From: Planctomycetes bacterium RBG_16_41_13 | GTDB lineage: Bacteria; Planctomycetota; Brocadiia; Brocadiales; Brocadiaceae | Direction: 5' to 3' | Assembly: GCA_001828295.1 (NCBI GenBank) | Contig: MHYI01000197.1 | Span: forward strand, 1,091-6,421 | Length of the DNA: 5,331 nt | Part shown: positions 1 to 4,835 of the stretch, one piece after another | How positions within the stretch are numbered: the stretch's first letter is position 1 | Layout of the letters: each line of letters opens with the position of its first letter | Translations under genes and position numbers: made by a program | The notes under the pieces: generated by a model | The model's database searches: none | What the model saw: only the letters and a program-made list of their open reading frames with translations | What the model was told of the DNA's origin: nothing

Positions 1-36
1 GCAGATTGCAGATTGAGGATTGAGGACTGAGGATTG
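1..36. repeat. Heptamer tandem repeat, clipped by window start
   Basis: Five consecutive 7-bp units are visible: GCAGATT, GCAGATT, GAGGATT, GAGGACT, GAGGATT, then a final G. The units fall in two related types and may continue to the left of the window. On the minus strand the block lies downstream of the TauE-like gene and directly after a hairpin (50-74). It resembles the short tandemly repeated heptanucleotides described in filamentous cyanobacteria in form only. No coding role is apparent. Confidence 0.8.
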
Positions 37-49
37 TTTTCGTGCTTGG

Positions 50-74
50 TTGGTTCTGGCGATACCAGCTTAGG
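50..74 (-). repeat. Dispersed 25-bp hairpin element, copy A
   Basis: This 25-bp segment matches 1026-1050 at 22 of 25 positions in the same orientation. On the minus strand its core reads CTGGTATCGCCAG, which folds as a 5-bp stem with one U-G wobble. Copy B has C-G at that pair, so the stem is kept when read from the minus strand, whereas the plus strand would have an A-C mismatch. It lies about 47 bp after the stop of the TauE-like gene, so it would be in that gene's 3' untranslated RNA. No T-run follows, so it is not a classical terminator by itself. Confidence 0.7.
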
Positions 75-81
75 AGATAGT

Positions 82-114
82 AAAAAAAGCCCCACATCAC
101 ACACAGAACAGGGC
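82..114 (-). terminator. Possible Rho-independent terminator after the TauE-like gene
   Basis: On the minus strand a GCCC (111-114) can pair with GGGC (89-92) across an 18-nt loop, and is followed at once by seven T residues (82-88). It starts 7 bp after the stop codon at 122-124. The stem is short for an intrinsic terminator, so the T-run and position are the main support. Confidence 0.35.
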
Positions 115-121
115 ATGTAGA

Positions 122-910
122 TCATACAATCCCCGTCCCCAGTATGAATGCCAACACAAGCAATAATATCCCGACAATACGTTTGATTGTGCGCATAGTA
201 ATTTTCTTTATGAGGCGCGAGCCGATAAATGAGCCGGTAAATGCGGTCAAAATAGCCGCCGCAATTAGTCCAAACCCAATCTGCCCTCGAATAATATGAA
301 TGTTTTGCGAAAAGAATGCAACCCCGTAAACAGCAAGCCGCGTTACATCCACCACGACTGCAGAAACAACCATCGTCCCTATGAACGCCTCTTTTTTCAG
401 TCCGATTCGTATTAAGAATGCAGTACGCAATGCCCCCTGATGCCCGGATAATCCGCCAAAGAATCCCGATAGCATCCCGCCAAGCGGAATATATTTTGGA
501 TGGAATGAGAGTGTTTCAAAAGAGGGCGCCAATTCGAGGATTGCAAAGATTGCAATAAGAACGGCGATAATCAATTTTAACAAAGTAATAGAAAAGACTT
601 TTCCGGCAAGCACATACTCGGCGAGAGGCTGCATGCCGCTGAAATAGTTCAGCAATAACGCCCCGACGATAGCCATACCTGAGGCGGGAATAGCAAATGT
701 AAGTACTACCCGAATGTCCGCCCTCTTCCCAACCAGCACTATTTTAAATATATTGTTTGCAAGGTGGACTATGGCAGTTGCGCCAATGGCCACCTCCAGG
801 GGAAAAAAAAGCGCAAAGGCCGGCATAAGCAGTGTCCCCAAACCAAAACCGGAAAAGAGGGTTAAGGCGGATACTATCAGTGAAACCGTGCAAATTATCA
901 GATAAACCAT
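122..910 (-). CDS. TauE/SafE-family membrane transporter (sulfite/sulfonate exporter type)
   Basis: The 262-residue protein is almost entirely hydrophobic, with about eight predicted membrane segments. It has the duplicated layout of the TauE/SafE family. The first half carries LFSGFGLGTLLMPAF near residues 18-32. The second half carries a matching glycine-rich segment, GGMLSGFFGGLSGHQGALR, near 144-162, followed by KEAFIGT and VDVTRLAVYG (173-196). Family members export small anions such as sulfite, sulfoacetate or other organosulfur compounds across the inner membrane; the substrate here is unknown. I place the start at the ATG at 908-910 because AAGGA lies 5 bp upstream and the hydrophobic protein begins there. 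The frame stays open for 35 more codons, but that extension (MYDLRFTKYDLN...) is encoded by the palindromic repeat at 954-1013 and is unlikely to be translated. The gene follows the polyferredoxin gene by 150 bp on the same strand, so co-transcription is plausible. The length is normal for the family. Confidence 0.85.
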   Translation of the reverse strand: MVYLIICTVSLIVSALTLFSGFGLGTLLMPAFALFFPLEVAIGATAIVHLANNIFKIVLVGKRADIRVVLTFAIPASGMAIVGALLLNYFSGMQPLAEYVLAGKVFSITLLKLIIAVLIAIFAILELAPSFETLSFHPKYIPLGGMLSGFFGGLSGHQGALRTAFLIRIGLKKEAFIGTMVVSAVVVDVTRLAVYGVAFFSQNIHIIRGQIGFGLIAAAILTAFTGSFIGSRLIKKITMRTIKRIVGILLLVLAFILGTGIV

Positions 911-915
911 GTATT

Positions 916-920
916 TCCTT
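916..920 (-). promoter_or_regulatory. Ribosome binding site that fixes the TauE-like start
   Basis: On the minus strand AAGGA lies 5 nt before the ATG at 908-910. It supports the shorter protein over the 297-residue open frame, whose extra N-terminus is repeat-derived. Confidence 0.65.
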
Positions 921-953
921 TTTTTTGGTAAAATATTTAATGGTGAAATACGA

Positions 954-1013
954 GTACGATGTACGATGTACAATTTTAGATTTAAATCGTACTTTGTAAA
1001 TCGTAAATCGTAC
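954..1013. repeat. 60-bp imperfect palindrome made of heptamer units
   Basis: The left arm begins with GTACGAT, GTACGAT, GTACAAT. The right arm, read on the other strand, gives GTACGAT, TTACGAT, TTACAAA. The two 30-bp arms agree at 24 of 30 positions around a perfect centre, GATTTAAATC (979-988). The element can form a long hairpin in either strand. It sits between the polyferredoxin stop and the TauE-like start, immediately after hairpin copy B (1026-1050) in the transcribed direction. It could affect mRNA processing or coupling between the two genes, which is inference. It also creates a false N-terminal extension of the TauE-like frame. Confidence 0.8.
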
Positions 1014-1025
1014 ATTCTTCTGTGT

Positions 1026-1050
1026 TTGGTTCTGGCTATGCCAGTTTAGG
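1026..1050 (-). repeat. Dispersed 25-bp hairpin element, copy B
   Basis: This is the partner of the element at 50-74 (22 of 25 identical, same orientation). The minus-strand core CTGGCATAGCCAG forms a perfect 5-bp stem with a 3-nt loop. It starts 10 bp after the TAA stop of the polyferredoxin gene. As with copy A, it is followed by about 20 bp and then a heptamer-based block, here the palindrome 954-1013. Confidence 0.75.
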
Positions 1051-1060
1051 CGTTTTATTC

Positions 1061-2464
1061 TTACTTCCATCCGGATATTATCACGATAAAGAGTATGCCC
1101 AATAACAATATAGGCGCTCTGATTTTACAATACTTCTCAGGACCGGCCAATCTCGCCTCCCGATAAGCAAAATACATCCCCACAACAACAAGAGTTATGC
1201 CGATAAAGGAAACCACAGATAAAGACATAAGAGACGCCGGAATAGTGATGACTTTTGAACTTATACCAAGGATAGTATGCACACCAGGAGGATCTTTTAT
1301 AGCGCCGGGAAGAAACCCTGCCCACGAGACGAATTTAGCCAACCCCTTGGCCATATGTCCTGCTGAAACAATAACCACAAGAGGAAGGGCAATGAATCGC
1401 CAGTTCCTGATAACGGAAGCATCGCTGCCCCTGATGGAATAAATAATGCCAAACAGCGCCCAGAGTAAAACAGGATAGATGCCTATCATCCAGATACCTT
1501 CAAACCATCCACTGATTTTTCCAAGCCCTACACCGCCTGTAAAATGCTCCGGAAGCCAGAGAAATATGTGCTGTGCGGTTTTCCATTCACTGCATAACTC
1601 CCCCGTGACAAATCCTGAAACCATTAGAATAAAAAGCGTGACAGGCCAGGATGCGTACTCATCACGTATGTCCGCCGGATGAAAAGGGCGACGCAATATA
1701 AGCTGCATATTATCCGGCTTACACGATTTAATACACTGTCCGCACACAAGACAGTCCCGGTTGCTGTTCAATTTCGGAGGATTTAGTAAACTTGGGCAAC
1801 TACGTCCGTACAATTTTGTTCGATTACAAGCCATGATGCAGTCCTTGCCGGTGCAGCCACGGCACACCTGTCCTGAGCCGGCGCGAACAGCGAGCATCCC
1901 TCCGCGCCCATACGAACTCAAGAGTATCCCGACAGGACAGAATCCCCGGCAAAATGCACGGTCTTTAAAAAAGAAACCCACCAAACCGGCCATTCCCAGC
2001 AAACTCCAAAGAAATATGGATGTATATGCAGGAACACGATGCAGATGCGCCCCCGCGATAAAAAGTTGAATCAGGGCATATATGCCAAGGATCAACCAAC
2101 CTGACCGCAGCCACTTGTTGAGAATAAATTGCCGCATCCTTAGTATCCTTCCAAGTCTTTCTGTTCCATTCGCAATCAATTCCAGTGGGCATACCATACA
2201 CCAGGCACGCCCAAACAGTACGGCAGTCCATACTATGGAGGGCCACCAAAGTCCCCAAATAAGCAGATTGGTAATATTGGTTTTGGCATAAAGTTTATCG
2301 TTTACGCCTTCCGGTGCAAAACGCCACCAACCGTTCACCGCCAGGACAGTAAACATCATGAGCATGATTATCTGGATTATATAGGGAAACCATGCCCAAG
2401 AAATGATTGTGCGAATTGCCCTTATTCTCAGGAGATTATATCCATGGTCATTTGATCTGCTCAA
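1061..2464 (-). CDS. Membrane polyferredoxin, NapH/NosR/CcoG-like 4Fe-4S protein
   Basis: This 467-residue integral membrane protein has about eight or nine hydrophobic helices and two kinds of cysteine motif. Two Fer4_5-type motifs sit at helix ends: GRAWCMVCPLEL (C89, C92, P93) and FCRGFCPVGIL (C172, C176, P177). A soluble loop then carries two ferredoxin-like clusters: C201-x2-C204-x4-C209-x3-C213, and C238-x2-C241-x2-C244-x3-C248 followed by KP. After the ferredoxin domain, about five more helices follow, with a conserved-looking SAGHMAKGLAKF segment (367-378) whose His370 lies in or beside a helix. Relatives such as NapH, NosR and CcoG pass electrons between the quinone pool and periplasmic or metal-handling partners. 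The long C-terminal membrane half makes this protein unlike classic NapH (about 290 residues), so I do not assign a symbol. The start is TTG (2462-2464) with AAGGA 9 bp upstream; the first internal Met (residue 34) lies inside the first helix. It is probably the first gene of a unit with the TauE-like transporter, downstream of padR. Confidence 0.85.
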   Translation of the reverse strand: MSRSNDHGYNLLRIRAIRTIISWAWFPYIIQIIMLMMFTVLAVNGWWRFAPEGVNDKLYAKTNITNLLIWGLWWPSIVWTAVLFGRAWCMVCPLELIANGTERLGRILRMRQFILNKWLRSGWLILGIYALIQLFIAGAHLHRVPAYTSIFLWSLLGMAGLVGFFFKDRAFCRGFCPVGILLSSYGRGGMLAVRAGSGQVCRGCTGKDCIMACNRTKLYGRSCPSLLNPPKLNSNRDCLVCGQCIKSCKPDNMQLILRRPFHPADIRDEYASWPVTLFILMVSGFVTGELCSEWKTAQHIFLWLPEHFTGGVGLGKISGWFEGIWMIGIYPVLLWALFGIIYSIRGSDASVIRNWRFIALPLVVIVSAGHMAKGLAKFVSWAGFLPGAIKDPPGVHTILGISSKVITIPASLMSLSVVSFIGITLVVVGMYFAYREARLAGPEKYCKIRAPILLLGILFIVIISGWK

Positions 2465-2473
2465 GCGAATATT

Positions 2474-2480
2474 TCCTTCT
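2474..2480 (-). promoter_or_regulatory. Ribosome binding site for the TTG start of the polyferredoxin gene
   Basis: The minus strand reads AGAAGGA, ending 9 nt before the TTG at 2462-2464. No ATG or GTG in frame lies between this site and the first membrane helix, so this site decides the start. Confidence 0.6.
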
Positions 2481-2509
2481 TTTTGCTATGATTTTTTTGA
2501 TTTCCCGGC

Positions 2510-2515
2510 ATTATA
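2510..2515 (-). promoter_or_regulatory. Perfect -10 box for the polyferredoxin gene
   Basis: The minus strand reads TATAAT, a perfect sigma-70-type -10 hexamer, giving a start point near 2503 and a leader of about 39 nt that includes the ribosome binding site. The -35 is poor: TTTCCG lies only 15 bp upstream. An activator or relief from repression could therefore matter. The box suggests the gene has its own promoter and is not only read through from padR. Confidence 0.45.
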
Positions 2516-2567
2516 CATAGCACAGTGAAACGGAAACTAAATACTATTCAGCAACAAAGAAATGGTA

Positions 2568-2595
2568 TTAAAGGGCAACACTATCAGGCCTTTAA
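2568..2595 (-). terminator. Weak stem-loop at the padR stop
   Basis: TTAAAGG (2568-2574) and CCTTTAA (2589-2595) form a perfect 7-bp inverted repeat with a 14-bp spacer. The stop codon of padR (2592-2594) lies inside one arm. On the minus strand there is no clear T-run after the stem, so termination would be partial at most. Confidence 0.25.
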
Positions 2596-2924
2596 CGCTT
2601 TTCATTTTCATCAACAACCTCGTCATAGAGTTCCTTTAGCTTTATCCTTATTTCTCTCAGTAACTTGAGTCCGTCAGCGGTTATTTTGTAATATTTACGT
2701 TGCTTGTGCTGTACTGTCCTGCACGTGCAGGTTAAAAGGCCTGCCTTTTTCATCTTTTCCAACGTTGGATAGAGTGTGCCGGGGCCAAGCCTGTATCCAT
2801 GCCTCCCCAACTCCTCTATCAAGCCGACTCCAAAGACTTTCTCCTTTGAAGCATGATAAAGAATATGCATCTTTATAAATGCAAGATGAATATCCCGTAA
2901 TAGTGGATCAGTATTATCGTTCAT
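2592..2924 (-). CDS. PadR-family transcriptional regulator
   Basis: The 110-residue protein has the compact winged-helix fold pattern of short PadR regulators. An N-terminal helix (HLAFIKMHILYHA, 13-25) is followed by the characteristic recognition segment YRLGPGTLYPTLEKMKKAGLL (44-64). The wing (RKYYKITADGLKLL, 76-89) and a charged C-terminal dimerisation helix (90-110) complete it. PadR proteins are usually dimeric repressors released by a small molecule and often control an adjacent transporter or detoxification gene and themselves. The likely targets are therefore the polyferredoxin and TauE-like genes downstream on the same strand, as well as its own promoter. Unusual is the TCTC pair of cysteines (C66, C68) just after the recognition helix, which could respond to redox or metal, though this is speculation. 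The ATG at 2922-2924 has no recognisable Shine-Dalgarno, and the predicted promoter gives a leader of only about six bases. Confidence 0.88.
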   Translation of the reverse strand: MNDNTDPLLRDIHLAFIKMHILYHASKEKVFGVGLIEELGRHGYRLGPGTLYPTLEKMKKAGLLTCTCRTVQHKQRKYYKITADGLKLLREIRIKLKELYDEVVDENEKR

Positions 2925-2926
2925 TG

Positions 2927-2970
2927 ATATCTGTACATGATATTGATTTACGATATTTTATCAAGATAAA
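2927..2970 (-). promoter_or_regulatory. padR promoter with overlapping candidate operators
   Basis: On the minus strand TTGATA (2959-2964) and TATCAT (2937-2942) are separated by 16 bp, each matching the sigma-70 consensus at five of six bases. The inverted repeat TTTATC-AA-GATAAA (2957-2970) covers the -35. The inverted repeat ATATC-N7-GATAT (2927-2931 and 2939-2943) covers the -10 and start point. Symmetric sites over a promoter are what autoregulation by a PadR dimer would require. The region is AT-rich, so chance palindromes are possible. Confidence 0.45.
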
Positions 2971-3131
2971 TAATACAATATTTCATCGATTGGTGTACAA
3001 CATATAAAATATTTTTTGCTTTTCTAAAAAGAAATGCATGGTAAGGCAAACCATTTTATTCTTTTGCATTGAAAATAAAGATACATTTTGTTATTTATTT
3101 CAAAGACCGTAAGAAATATCTTATTTTTTAG
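2971..3131. other. AT-rich intergenic stretch without a gene
   Basis: This stretch has no frame that looks coding on either strand. It is clearly richer in A and T than the flanking genes. A second TGTACA (2994-2999) lies 62 bp from the one at 2932-2937 inside the padR promoter. AATGCA and TGCATT near 3030-3070 form a loose inverted repeat. It borders the antiporter remnant and may be decayed coding DNA from the same lost gene, but no residues of that protein can be read here. Confidence 0.5.
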
Positions 3132-3305
3132 ACGTTTTCATATTATAAGCTCTGTGCGGGTTTGGGAGGAAGCATGCCCTCCATTGGTTCTGCAGCGGGG
3201 GTTGCGGTTATGGGTATCAATAGAGAAAACTATACGTTTATGTCGCATTTAAAATGGGCACCTGTTAAAATTATTGGGTATGTGGCGAGTATTTTTACCT
3301 GGTGA
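3132..3305 (+). pseudogene. C-terminal remnant of an NhaD-type Na+/H+ antiporter
   Basis: The frame opens after a TAG at 3129-3131 and closes at TGA 3303-3305, giving 57 residues. The segment LCAGLGGSMPSIGSAAGVAV, followed by MGINRENYTF, closely resembles the last conserved block of NhaD antiporters, where a GTGGS-x-IGSAAGVA-x-MG sequence precedes the final helix. The remainder (MSHLKWAPVKIIGYVASIFTW) matches the family's closing pattern of a basic loop and one more helix. Full NhaD proteins have over 400 residues and about a dozen helices, so over 85 percent is missing. The sequence upstream shows no trace of the rest. An internal ATG (3174-3176) could start a 43-residue peptide, but no good ribosome site or promoter supports it. 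I call it a dead fragment left by deletion; a small functional membrane peptide is less likely. Identification rests on motif memory, not alignment. Confidence 0.6.
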
Positions 3306-3392
3306 CCTGTCACCTCCTGCGCCGGATTACGATGATGTGTGTTTGGACTATTTTCCCCTATTTTTATTTCCCTTATGTCTTAAAAATAAATT

Positions 3393-3421
3393 TTGACACC
3401 GTAATTTCCACAAGGTCATTC
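3393..3421 (+). promoter_or_regulatory. Possible promoter for the split-barrel flavoprotein gene
   Basis: A perfect TTGACA (3393-3398) is followed after 17 bp by TCATTC (3416-3421), a poor -10. The start point would lie near 3428, about 100 bp before the ATG at 3526, with the repeat at 3426-3499 in the leader. Confidence 0.25.
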
Positions 3422-3425
3422 ATAG

Positions 3426-3499
3426 CGCAGCAAAGCCGCAACAAGAAAGAGTTTAACCACAAAGAACATGAAGAAAAACTTACAAAAAAAGAAGTTTTT
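3426..3499 (+). repeat. Intergenic purine-rich repeat (CGCAGCAAAGCCGCAAC / AACCACAAAGAACATGAAG type) plus hairpin
   Basis: CGCAGCAAAGCCGCAAC (3426-3442) is followed by AACCACAAAGAACATGAAG (3455-3473). From memory, near-identical purine-rich strings recur between genes in many bacterial genomes and generate spurious NHKEHEE-like peptides. Here that string is read by a false 68-codon frame (3302-3508). AAAAACTT (3474-3481) and AAGTTTTT (3492-3499) then form a perfect 8-bp inverted repeat with a 10-bp spacer, ending 27 bp before the next start codon. Confidence 0.5.
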
Positions 3500-3525
3500 A
3501 CAGAGTAATACTATAAAGGTATGAA

Positions 3526-4044
3526 ATGACAGAATCTTTTAGTGAACTTAACAAGGAATTGCAAGGGTTTATTTCCCGGCAGAAGATGTTTTTTGTTGCG
3601 ACTGCCCCTGAAAATGGCAATATTGCTATTTCTCCAAAATGTATGGACACATTCAGGTGTTTAGACCGCAAGACTATTATTTACCTGGACTTGAAAGGGA
3701 GTGGGAATAATACCGCTATGAATATACAAGAAAATGGCAGAATGACGATGATGTTCTGCAGCTTTGACAAAGATCCCATGATACTTCGTTTATATGGGAA
3801 AGGCGAGGTGATCCGGCAAGACGACGTGAAGTGGAGCGAATACTACCGGCATTTTCAGCATATTCATGGGAAACGCCAGATTATCCTGCTTAAAATAGAT
3901 TCAGCACAGACTTCCTGCGGTACCTCTGTTCCTGTTTATGAGTTTAAAAGGGAACGGTCAAAGCTGAATGCGTGGGGAAAACTTAACATTATGGAGATTG
4001 GCAAACAAATAGTACGTAAATTCTTTAAGACATATATAGTCTAA
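3526..4044 (+). CDS. Pyridoxamine-5'-phosphate-oxidase-superfamily protein (FMN-binding split barrel)
   Basis: The 172-residue soluble protein has the conserved blocks of the large bacterial family annotated as pyridoxamine 5'-phosphate oxidase related. These are MFFVATAPENGNIAISPK (21-38), MDTFRCLDRKTIIYLDLKGS (40-59), NGRMTMMFCSF (70-80), ILRLYGKGEV (86-95) and QTSCGTSVPVYEF (128-140). The fold is a dimeric split beta-barrel that usually binds FMN or another flavin, or haem. Members of this subgroup are not true PdxH enzymes, and their substrate is generally unknown; reduction or oxidation of a small molecule is the safest statement. No signal peptide is present, so it is cytoplasmic. The length is near the family norm of about 180, with the C-terminal tail (150-172) less conserved. 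The start is ATG 3526 with AAAGGT 5 bp upstream; an earlier ATG at 3521 gives only ATG-AAA-TGA. It stands alone, with no same-strand neighbour closer than 230 bp. Confidence 0.85.
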   Translation: MTESFSELNKELQGFISRQKMFFVATAPENGNIAISPKCMDTFRCLDRKTIIYLDLKGSGNNTAMNIQENGRMTMMFCSFDKDPMILRLYGKGEVIRQDDVKWSEYYRHFQHIHGKRQIILLKIDSAQTSCGTSVPVYEFKRERSKLNAWGKLNIMEIGKQIVRKFFKTYIV

Positions 4045-4274
4045 AATTTGTACTGCTATTTTTTCTGAATAGTTTATGTGGTGTGTAGAACAACTCCCTA
4101 AATCCCCCTTGTGGAGTTGCTGAAGGCCTGCTTCAACACCGCTTAGCCGGGGAAAAACATTATTGACCTAACATATGTGGACGGGAGCCAGAAATAAGAT
4201 TAGGCTTTTGTGTAATTTTTCAGTGAAACAGTACAGGTAATTAAAATCATTTTAAACTACGAAAGGAGTATCGC
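4045..4274. other. Intergenic gap with small stem-loops
   Basis: CAACTCC (4091-4097) and GGAGTTG (4113-4119) form a perfect 7-bp stem around a loop that contains CCTAAATCCCCCTT, a string typical of half of a widespread intergenic repeat. TGAAG (4121-4125) and CTTCA (4131-4135) form a second small stem right after it. No T-run follows, so these are not convincing terminators. No promoter for the parvulin gene stands out in the remaining AT-rich part. Confidence 0.45.
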
Positions 4275-4553
4275 ATGGTAAGAGCACGGGCGAGTCATAT
4301 TCTGGTTTCAACTCAACAGGAATGTGAAGATATTAAATCAAAAATTCAAAATGGCGAAGAATTTGCAACAATGGCCCAGCAGTATTCACAGTGTCCCTCA
4401 GGGCGACAGGGAGGAGCTCTTGGAGAATTCGGACCGGGACAAATGGTTAAGGAATTTGATCAGGTAGTGTTCAGAGATGAAGTGGGAAAGGTTCACGGAC
4501 CTATCCGGACGCAATTTGGCTACCACCTTATAGAAATTACCAGTCGAACTTAA
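4275..4553 (+). CDS. ppiC: Single-domain parvulin peptidyl-prolyl cis-trans isomerase
   Basis: The 92-residue protein is a stand-alone parvulin domain, very similar in length and motif order to E. coli PpiC (Par10). It has ASHILV (6-11) with the active-site His8, then CPSGRQGGALGEFGPGQM (40-57) and KEFDQVVF (59-66), and ends with GPIRTQFGYHLIEI (75-88). The expected parvulin residues are present: H8, C40 at the Cys/Asp position, M57 and F61 in the proline pocket, F81, and H84. It catalyses cis-trans isomerisation of prolyl peptide bonds. There is no signal peptide or membrane anchor, unlike SurA or PrsA, so it should act in the cytoplasm. AAAGGAG lies 6 bp before the ATG, one of the strongest ribosome sites in the window, which suggests high expression. 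The ydcH-like gene follows after 30 bp, probably in one transcript. Confidence 0.93.
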   Translation: MVRARASHILVSTQQECEDIKSKIQNGEEFATMAQQYSQCPSGRQGGALGEFGPGQMVKEFDQVVFRDEVGKVHGPIRTQFGYHLIEITSRT

Positions 4554-4583
4554 TTCGTTAAAACGTAGGAAAGAGGATGCAAA

Positions 4584-4835
4584 ATGCAAAGCGAACACCA
4601 TGCTCTCGCAAATGAATTTCCTGAATTCCGGGACAAAATTCATGACCTGAAAATGTCTGACGAAAACTTTCAAAAACTTTTTGATGAGTACCACAAACTC
4701 GATCGGGAGGTGTACCGTGTTGAATACGATATCGAACCACGGTCGGACACTGCGCTTGAAGAACTGAAAAAGCGCAGACTTGCTTTAAAAGACGAGCTTT
4801 ACCAGATTCTAAAACATGGTGTTTCTCAACCATGA
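4584..4835 (+). CDS. YdcH/DUF465-family small helical protein
   Basis: The 83-residue, highly charged protein matches the DUF465 (YdcH) pattern. It has FPEFRDKIHDLKMSDENF (12-29), then LFDEYHKLDREVYRVEYD (32-49), and a closing amphipathic helix, LKKRRLALKDELYQIL (61-76). It should form a helical hairpin or short coiled coil without a membrane segment. The biochemical function of the family is unknown. The N-terminal MQSEHHALANE adds about 10 residues relative to E. coli YdcH, which begins at the FPE motif. The start is supported by AGAGGA 6 bp upstream. It lies 30 bp after the parvulin gene with no terminator between, so the two are probably co-transcribed. The pairing hints at a role near protein quality control, but that is only a neighbour-based guess. 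Confidence 0.88.
   Translation: MQSEHHALANEFPEFRDKIHDLKMSDENFQKLFDEYHKLDREVYRVEYDIEPRSDTALEELKKRRLALKDELYQILKHGVSQP

Noticed and set aside
1..36. CRISPR array edge
   Set aside because: The units are 7 bp with no spacers, far from the repeat-spacer layout of CRISPR.
1137..2291. Several 60-100-codon frames opposite or out of phase with the polyferredoxin gene
   Set aside because: They are shadows of a gene whose cysteine motifs and helices are intact in the chosen frame.
3302..3508. 68-codon plus-strand frame ending in an NHKEHEE-like peptide
   Set aside because: It starts inside the antiporter remnant, has no ribosome site, and its C-terminal half is the translated purine-rich intergenic repeat.
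3526..4044. True pyridoxamine 5'-phosphate oxidase (PdxH)
   Set aside because: The conserved blocks are those of the shorter uncharacterised split-barrel subgroup; the PdxH C-terminal substrate-binding region is not recognisable.
4081..4160. Riboswitch or structured leader RNA upstream of the parvulin gene
   Set aside because: Only short stems are present and no known riboswitch core sequence is visible; half of a common intergenic repeat explains part of it.
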